A stretch of 64,000 nucleotides of DNA, taken from Stentor roeselii (Eukaryota; Ciliophora; Heterotrichea; Heterotrichida; Stentoridae). Where the stretch lies: positions 124,001-188,000 of the forward strand of contig RSEH01000008.1 in the NCBI GenBank assembly GCA_006503475.1. Direction: 5' to 3'. Shown here piece by piece: positions 58,483 through 64,000 of the stretch (positions are counted from its first letter, which is position 1; each line of letters begins with the position of its first letter). The translations under genes were made by a program, and so were the position numbers. The notes under the pieces are model-generated. The model saw only the letters and a program-made list of their open reading frames with translations, was not told the DNA's origin and made no database searches.

Positions 58483-59399
58483 AAGAATGTTTAAATTGAA
58501 TTTAGTTCTCCCAGTATTTATTGACAATATTTATATGCAGAGATTCATGATTGATCAAGAAAATTGATCTGATGAACTTTGGATTCAGGCTCTTTAAATA
58601 GCCCTTATTTCACCTAGGCTTCTATATTTTTTGGCTTTTCTATATAATTCCCTACCTATTGACATACTGAGGACAAATTGGAACAGGTATATTTTTTTGT
58701 TTAGTGTATTGCAGGTATTCTGAATTGTTATGGACTCTTCTCTATATTCATTTGTATCCACTAGGTATTAAATTTCTGGAGAGATGGTTTGGTCATTCGA
58801 ATATGAATACTTGATGGCTTGCTAACTTTATTTTTTGTTTAGTGTATTGCAGGTATTCTGAATTGTTATGGACTCTTCTCTATATTCATTTGTATCCACT
58901 AGGTATTAAATTTCTGGAGAGATGGTTTGGTCATTCGAATATGAATACTTGAATAATTTATTCTTTATAAAAATTCAATATTTTGAATACTTAGGACTTT
59001 TAGGTTTAATATGAGATAATAGATTTAAAGTGTTGGTAGGCTTTATTGATTGGTTAAGGTTAGTTGATTCCTAAAATATTGTTTTCAATTGAAAGTTTTA
59101 TTGACATTTTTCAAATATTTCTAAGGTATCAACAGTTCAACAATAAACTTATCATGTATTAAAATATAATTAAATTCCTTAAAATATTTAGATATTCTGT
59201 CAAACTTAAGATAAATCGATTGCAATTTTATATTAAAACTAGAATTACCCAATATAAGGACTTATTCGCTAATACAATTTTCAAATCTTACCCTTTAATA
59301 TTATGCCTTAATTATCAAAACTTGAAAAAACTGAACTAATAAATCTAAAACTATTTATTCTTTTATCTAAATTATCTAACAAAATCCCAGGTCTTCCAA
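58483..59399. other. AT-rich intergenic region with 122-bp direct repeat
   Basis: Contains the duplicated segment listed separately. Around 58560-58960 the plus strand has stop-interrupted protein-like stretches (for example FLAFLYNSLPIDILRTNWN and IKFLERWFGHSNMNT), perhaps a gene relic. Confidence 0.5.
58693..58952. repeat. 122-bp perfect direct repeat, two copies
   Basis: 58693-58814 and 58831-58952 are identical, separated by 16 bp (TGGCTTGCTAACTTTA), a 138-bp period. No terminal inverted repeats are visible. Perfect identity in non-coding DNA points to a recent duplication, or to an assembly artefact. Confidence 0.95.
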
Positions 59400-60212
59400 A
59401 TTGAAACTCCTTCAACAAACCTTCGGTAAAACATCAGGATCAAGAGAAAAATTATCAAGGTAGTCCCAAAGTATTTCCTTCAATCAACCTTCCCTGCGTA
59501 AAGAAGAGCAGCGCAAGGCTATCTTTAAGCTTTGTCTGATAAATAAAATACTTTCCTTCTGACGGTAACTTCGAATAAGTTTTAATCCAAACCTCTTTTT
59601 GAGGACATTCCATGATAGTTTCATCAAAAACAACAAATGGTTATTAAGTCCAGCACTTATATAATCAAATCTTTCCATTAGCTAGATCATGAAGCTCTGC
59701 ACCTTGACAGTAGTTTCACTTTTGGAGTTTGGGTAAAACACAGTGTTTTCTAAAGTTTCATGTAAACCAAATGTGGTCGAAGTAAGCAAAGTTCTTTCCT
59801 TAGAACTTCTGGTAGTACAATAGAAGTTGGATGAAAGCAGTTTCAGTGTAATTCCTTTTTAACTTGCATTTTCGTCACTATTGAAATCCCGGAAATTAAG
59901 AAAAATTCGTTTTCTGCTGAGTGGTCAACTTTTAAAAAGTAGTCTTTAAGGATCAAGTGAATCGAGCTAAAAACATTGAGTTTGGAAACGCTTGTGTTGT
60001 GGATGCAGTAGTCCAGGAAAAGCAATATTTTTCATTTAATTTCGATTAAAGGTAAAGAGAAGTTAAAGGGAGGTTAGGTGTTGTTTTTAGAGGTTAGATG
60101 CTTTTTCTAGGTTCCAGTATAACTCATTTAAAATCTTTGCCTACTGTTGAGGAGTGCTCTCGACGTATTGAGAAGGTGAGGTTGGAGTTGGACATGAATA
60201 ACTTATACCCAT
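59400..60212 (-). pseudogene. Decayed paralogue of the gene at 61539-62441
   Basis: On the minus strand, from an ATG at 60212 (MGISYSCP, compare MGVDYSVP), successive frames match the intact plus-strand gene in order: FSIR, then KDF, then YWNLEKASN, KQHLTSL, LILKDYFLKVDHS with ENEFFLISG, NPFVV, EGKYFIYQT and GRLIEGNTLGL. Reading jumps frame at several places and there are several internal stops, so no product of full length can form. Removing 15-nt introns does not mend it. The copy is inverted relative to the intact gene, with 1.3 kb between the two starts, head to head. Confidence 0.9.
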
Positions 60213-61538
60213 TTTTTTTTGTCTATATTTTTCAACTTTTGGAATAAATTTATGCTTTTGAAGGAAGGGGTTTCAGTTATTCGTGCTTGAACGCACGTTT
60301 ATTTTAGAGTCTAAAGAGAACGGATTACTTATATAATTTTCATCCAAGTAATCTTTTAAGCTTAAGATATAAGAAAGATTAATCAACAATTTTCCTAATC
60401 TATATTATATTTTTTCATCTGCTTGTCGTCCTGATTCAATAATCCATAACAACTAGAAATTATTTTTTGATGCTTCTAAGAAATAAAGGTATCTTGCGAC
60501 ATATTTGAGTGATCTTGATTATAACAAAAATAAATTTTAAAAGTTATATTTCTATCTTACTTTTATCAGATTTTTAATTCCTGCAATCTTTTTTTTACAT
60601 TTTCATTTTATGAGATTTGAACAGTTATTTACTAGCCGGCTTATTTTAGATATAAAATATTCAAAGACTTCATTTTTTTTTGTTCAATAGATCATGATGA
60701 TCAATGAATTCTCTATTGTATGATTTATGTTAGAATGATAATCAAACTCTAAGGACTACCCCTCAATGATTAAGTTCAATCTTTCTTGGGTCTTGAAACA
60801 TCATTAAAATTTATAATGCAAGCACAAATGAAACATATTTCAAGACAAACCTAATAATCAAAAAATTAATTTTAAATATGAACCTATTCAATTCATTGAA
60901 TATATCTAATTCTTTATATAAAATATTAATCTAGGATTTGTTCGTAATAAGTTTATATAGAACTATCAGTTATATTTTATATAAAAGTATATTTGACCTG
61001 TTAAAGTTCTATCTGCATTTATAAGTAGAATTGTTAAAAATTATTAATATTCTGGTTAGATACTCTTTTTAAATTTTAGAAATAGATAAGATAAAATACT
61101 ATCGATAATACTACATTTATAACTATGCCATATATTGTAATAATCTCTTAATAAATCAATTATGATAATTTTAGTTAAACTTAACATATAATCAGCAGGT
61201 AAGCAGGCTGATAGCTTTATAAATATTTAAAATTATTTTAGCTTATCATTTAACTGTATTTTATATTAAATTGATACTACTAAGAAAGAGAAACACATGA
61301 AAGTTTTAGATTTTTTAGGCTAATTCTCTCATCTCACTTAAAATTATATTCAAATTCAACAAAATATTTAAGATTTTATAGCAAATATTATGATAAAGAA
61401 AAAAGACCACCCCAAAATGCAAAAGTAATTATTTGAAAATTTAAATTGGAAGGTCAAAATATCATTCGATTAGATGTGTTGGTCTTGTGTATAAGAAAAG
61501 AATAATTTACTTTGAATAGGAATATTTAGTGATAATTA
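60213..61538. other. Long AT-rich intergenic region
   Basis: About 1.3 kb between the pseudogene and its intact paralogue. Very AT-rich; no ORF or RNA gene recognised. The two head-to-head start regions show no obvious shared upstream sequence. Confidence 0.55.
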
Positions 61539-62441
61539 ATGGGAGTTGATTATTCTGTACCTGGACCAGGAAATATTCCAAAATTCTCATTTTCAATTCG
61601 TCCTGGAATCTCTACGATACTGAGCAAAGACTATTACTTTGAAGTTTACTGGAACTTTGAAAATGCAACTATTGAAGAAAAACAATACCTGACTTCTCTC
61701 TCACTTCCTCTTTATTTGGAAGCAACATCAAAAGAAAACATCAATTTATTCCTCAAAGATAGTATTCATAACCCAAACATACAAGAACAGTTTTTAATAC
61801 TAGCTAGAGACTCAAGGTCACATCAGCCAAAAGGAATGATCAGCTGCATTTTATCAAAAGATTATTATTTAGAAGACAATTATTCATTTCAAAACGAGTA
61901 CTTAATAATTTCTGGAACTTCTTCCGTTGCCCTAAATGTAATGGGAAATGGGATGTATAGTGAAATGATTCAAATTTATGGAAAATTGTTTTTTGATCGG
62001 TCTAATGGGAAGAATTATGTTTATTTTGACATGGCCTTAAATCCTATTGCATACTTAACTACTACGAAACACCTCCTTGTTTACCCAAATTTATATTCAG
62101 AAACCCCAGCTTCAATTGAAAGTTTTTTGAAAAAACTTATGAAAAAATATAATTATGTCAGTGCAGATCCAAAAAATCCTTTTGTTGTCAAAGAGATGAT
62201 TAAAATCGAGAGCTTAAAAAGAGAAAAGTGGTTGAAAAATTATGAAAATTTAACAAGAGAAGGTAAATACTTCGTGGATCAAACTCAAATGAAAGAATAT
62301 CATGGACTGGCTTTCTTAGCCCCTGGACGACTCATTGAAGGTAACAGTTTAGGAGTTAATGCCTTTGAAATTCCATCTGAGAAACTTGTAGTCCCACAGG
62401 TTTTGATTCGAGATTTTTATTTCACTCGTCCTTTAATTTAG
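61539..62441 (+). CDS. Hypothetical protein, 300 aa, intact member of a duplicated family
   Basis: Family not recognised. It begins MGVDYS, where Gly2 and Ser6 would allow N-myristoylation. The segment STILSKDYYFEVYWNFENA (about 30-48) is echoed by SCILSKDYYLEDNYSFQNEY (about 105-124), suggesting an internal duplication. The rest is mixed alpha/beta with GRLIEG near residue 265. No membrane segment is seen. Conservation with the pseudogene at 59400-60212, including its start, shows that this frame has been under selection and that the ATG at 61539 is right. Confidence 0.8.
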   Translation: MGVDYSVPGPGNIPKFSFSIRPGISTILSKDYYFEVYWNFENATIEEKQYLTSLSLPLYLEATSKENINLFLKDSIHNPNIQEQFLILARDSRSHQPKGMISCILSKDYYLEDNYSFQNEYLIISGTSSVALNVMGNGMYSEMIQIYGKLFFDRSNGKNYVYFDMALNPIAYLTTTKHLLVYPNLYSETPASIESFLKKLMKKYNYVSADPKNPFVVKEMIKIESLKREKWLKNYENLTREGKYFVDQTQMKEYHGLAFLAPGRLIEGNSLGVNAFEIPSEKLVVPQVLIRDFYFTRPLI

Positions 62442-62655
62442 CTTAGATATTTCAGATTTAGTTAAGCCACAGACTTCTTGATTATTAGCAAAACATGAAT
62501 AAACAATCATATCAGTTGAAACTATTAAAATTTCCCTATATCGATAATTTACAATAAAAAATTCAAGTCTCAAAAAACTTTCAAACCGAAAAATAATTTC
62601 TCATTTTCCCCCTTCTTCAAAAAAACCCATCAACATCAAATTCTTCAAAATAAAA

Positions 62656-63981
62656 ATGAGTGTATTAGGAGGATTCTTCAGTACAAAGTCCCAATGCCAC
62701 AACTGCACCACAAAACTAAGATTCAAAAAACTTCGAAAATGTTTAATATGCAGTACTTAAAACATAGAAAATCTATTCTGCAACGATTGCAGTTTAAAAG
62801 ACAACCAATCAACCTTCGATTTTCTCTCTCCAAAGCGATACTGTTACAACTGTTACACAGAAATGGACCACAGCAAAGACCGTCTTTACCAAAAGTTCAT
62901 TTCCTCAGAATCCTCATCAAATCCTCCCATCACTTCGCCAAACCCTTCGGAAAAATCATTCATTCCAATATCCCAATTACTCGAAAACCCTGAAATCCTC
63001 AACAACTGCGAACCTCAACTAATCCCAGTTCTCGAATCTTCAAAACCCTCAGAATTTCCTTTACCTTCTCAAGATACAATTCAAAAAAATCTAGAAAACC
63101 TTCAAATAATAAACGAAAACCCTGACATCTTCTACGAATTCATCAGAATTATCGGAGAAGGAGGTTCTGGAAGTGTGTTTTTAGTTCGTCAAAAACAAAC
63201 AGGAAATAATTTCGCCTTAAAAAGAATTTTGATAAAGTCTTCTCGTATCCAGTCACAGATATTAAATGAAATTTCTCTGACGAGTTTAAGTGCAAATGAG
63301 AATGTTGTTCGTTATTTTGAGTCTTACTCGCATTCGGGTTATCTTTGGATCGTTGTAGAGCTGATGTCAGGAAGTTTGACTGATTTAGTGATGGACAAAG
63401 CAGGGCAGATCCCTGAAGAACTAATGTCTTATATATTAAAAGAGATAATCAAAGGACTTGCGAGTCTTCATTCACAGCATCGGATTCACAGAGATATAAA
63501 AAGTGACAATATTTTAGTTTCTCTTGAAGGAGATGTGAAATTAAGTGACTTTGGGTACTCAGCTCAACTTACCTCTGAGCAGGACTCAAGGGCGACTGTT
63601 GTTGGGACTCCTTGTTGGATGGCTCCTGAACTTGTCACTGGAAATCGATATGATGTTAAAGTTGATTTATGGTCTTTGGGAATTGTTGCTTTGGAAATTG
63701 CTGATGGTGAACCACCTTTGTTAAGGGAAAATCCGATGAAAGCACTTTATGTTATTGCCACTTCTGGACCACCTAAACTTAGAAATCAGGAAAAGTGGAG
63801 TCAGGAGTTTAGAAGTTTTGTTGAAGGTTGTCTTGTTAAGGATCCTTGTTCACGTTTGAGTTCTGAGGAACTTTTACAACATCCGTTTATAGTTAATTGC
63901 CCTGGGAATGGAAAAGAATTGTTTAAAGAGTTTTTAGTTCAGTGGAAGGATAGGAAGAGGAAGCAGGGAGTAAATAGTTAG
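62656..63981 (+). CDS. STE20/PAK-type kinase with N-terminal FYVE-like zinc finger
   Basis: Exon 62656-62752 and exon 62768-63981 join across a 15-nt intron at 62753-62767 (phase 1); 436 aa. The spliced N-terminus has four CxxC pairs (CHNC, CLIC, CNDC, CYNC) at about residues 14-62, the spacing of a FYVE/PHD-like finger, without the basic RHHC patch of true FYVE domains. A disordered linker follows. The kinase domain has GEGGSGSV (about 162-169), FALKRI, HRDIKSDN (273-280), DFGYSAQL and GTPCWMAPE, as in PAK/MST kinases, and looks active. Without the intron the finger is lost. Confidence 0.9.
62753..62767 (+). other. 15-nt intron
   Basis: GTACTTAAAACATAG, phase 1; includes an in-frame TAA; joins the two halves of the zinc finger of the STE20 kinase. 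Confidence 0.92.
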
Positions 63982-64000
63982 AATGGTGATTTTTTACTTA

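Noticed and set aside
58565-58700. 18-nt GT-AG stretch that could be a longer intron at about 58686-58703
   Set aside because: It differs from the 15-nt rule, and the surrounding frame contains stops, so no gene can be supported.
60111-60242. Short plus-strand frame starting MLFLGSS and containing TVEECSRRIEKV
   Set aside because: It is the exact antisense of the N-terminal part of the pseudogene on the minus strand, so its codon-like look is a shadow.

Overview
The window looks like macronuclear DNA of a heterotrich ciliate, most likely Stentor or a close relative. Four observations support this. (1) Eleven reading-frame breaks are each repaired by removing exactly 15 nt that begin GTA and end AG, with an A at position 10 or 11. 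Uniform 15-nt introns are the known hallmark of Stentor. (2) TAA, TAG and TGA all end clear genes, so the code is standard, unlike many other ciliates. (3) Genes are packed very tightly in AT-rich DNA. (4) The gene content is that of a ciliated, microtubule-rich cell (cytoplasmic dynein, CEP164, four-CNB PKG). No rRNA, tRNA, CRISPR array, virus-like element or autonomous transposon was recognised.

Layout. 1-6228 (-): N-terminal 2,076 residues of cytoplasmic dynein 1 heavy chain, running off the left edge. 6.6-13.9 kb: an orphan gene, a RING-H2 protein, a divergent chaperonin-like protein, a membrane-anchored E2-type acyltransferase, a possible OB-fold protein, a methyltransferase and a golgin-84-like protein. 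15-25 kb: an acylated PKG followed by a 2,334-residue SZT2-like protein and a convergent ankyrin gene. 25.5-33.2 kb: HIBCH, an orphan, an FHA/RINGv protein abutting a TPR/IQ protein, an LRR protein and a TauE/SafE transporter. 33.9-43.7 kb: TMEM43-like, Rpn8, CEP164, phosphatidylserine synthase, Noc4, a TOM1/TOM3-like 7TM protein, a membrane-anchored pseudo-aspartyl protease and FKBP12. 45.2-52.6 kb: two tandem GH16 glucanases, CacyBP/SIP-like, a DHHC acyltransferase, an orphan, NOP2/NSUN and a small lipid-tailed PP1-motif protein. 54-64 kb: a GOLD protein, a coiled-coil orphan, a cAR-like 7TM receptor, a decayed pseudogene, its intact paralogue and a zinc-finger STE20 kinase.

How the genes relate. 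This is not a single operon-like system. Recurrent themes are microtubules and cilia (dynein, CEP164, possibly a BBS-type chaperonin), growth and nutrient signalling (SZT2-like, PKG, PP1-binding protein, STE20 kinase), membrane anchoring by lipid (MGNC start, CaaX-like tail, DHHC enzyme) and ribosome biogenesis (Noc4, NOP2). The most notable structural features are the 15-nt introns, divergent start codons only 10-16 bp apart, convergent coding regions that overlap by 11 bp, and two in-frame genes separated by nothing but a TGA stop.

Limits. All family calls come from reading translated sequence and remembered family motifs; no database search was run. Introns of 15 nt are in frame by length, so ones lacking a stop could be hidden inside reading frames called here as continuous.
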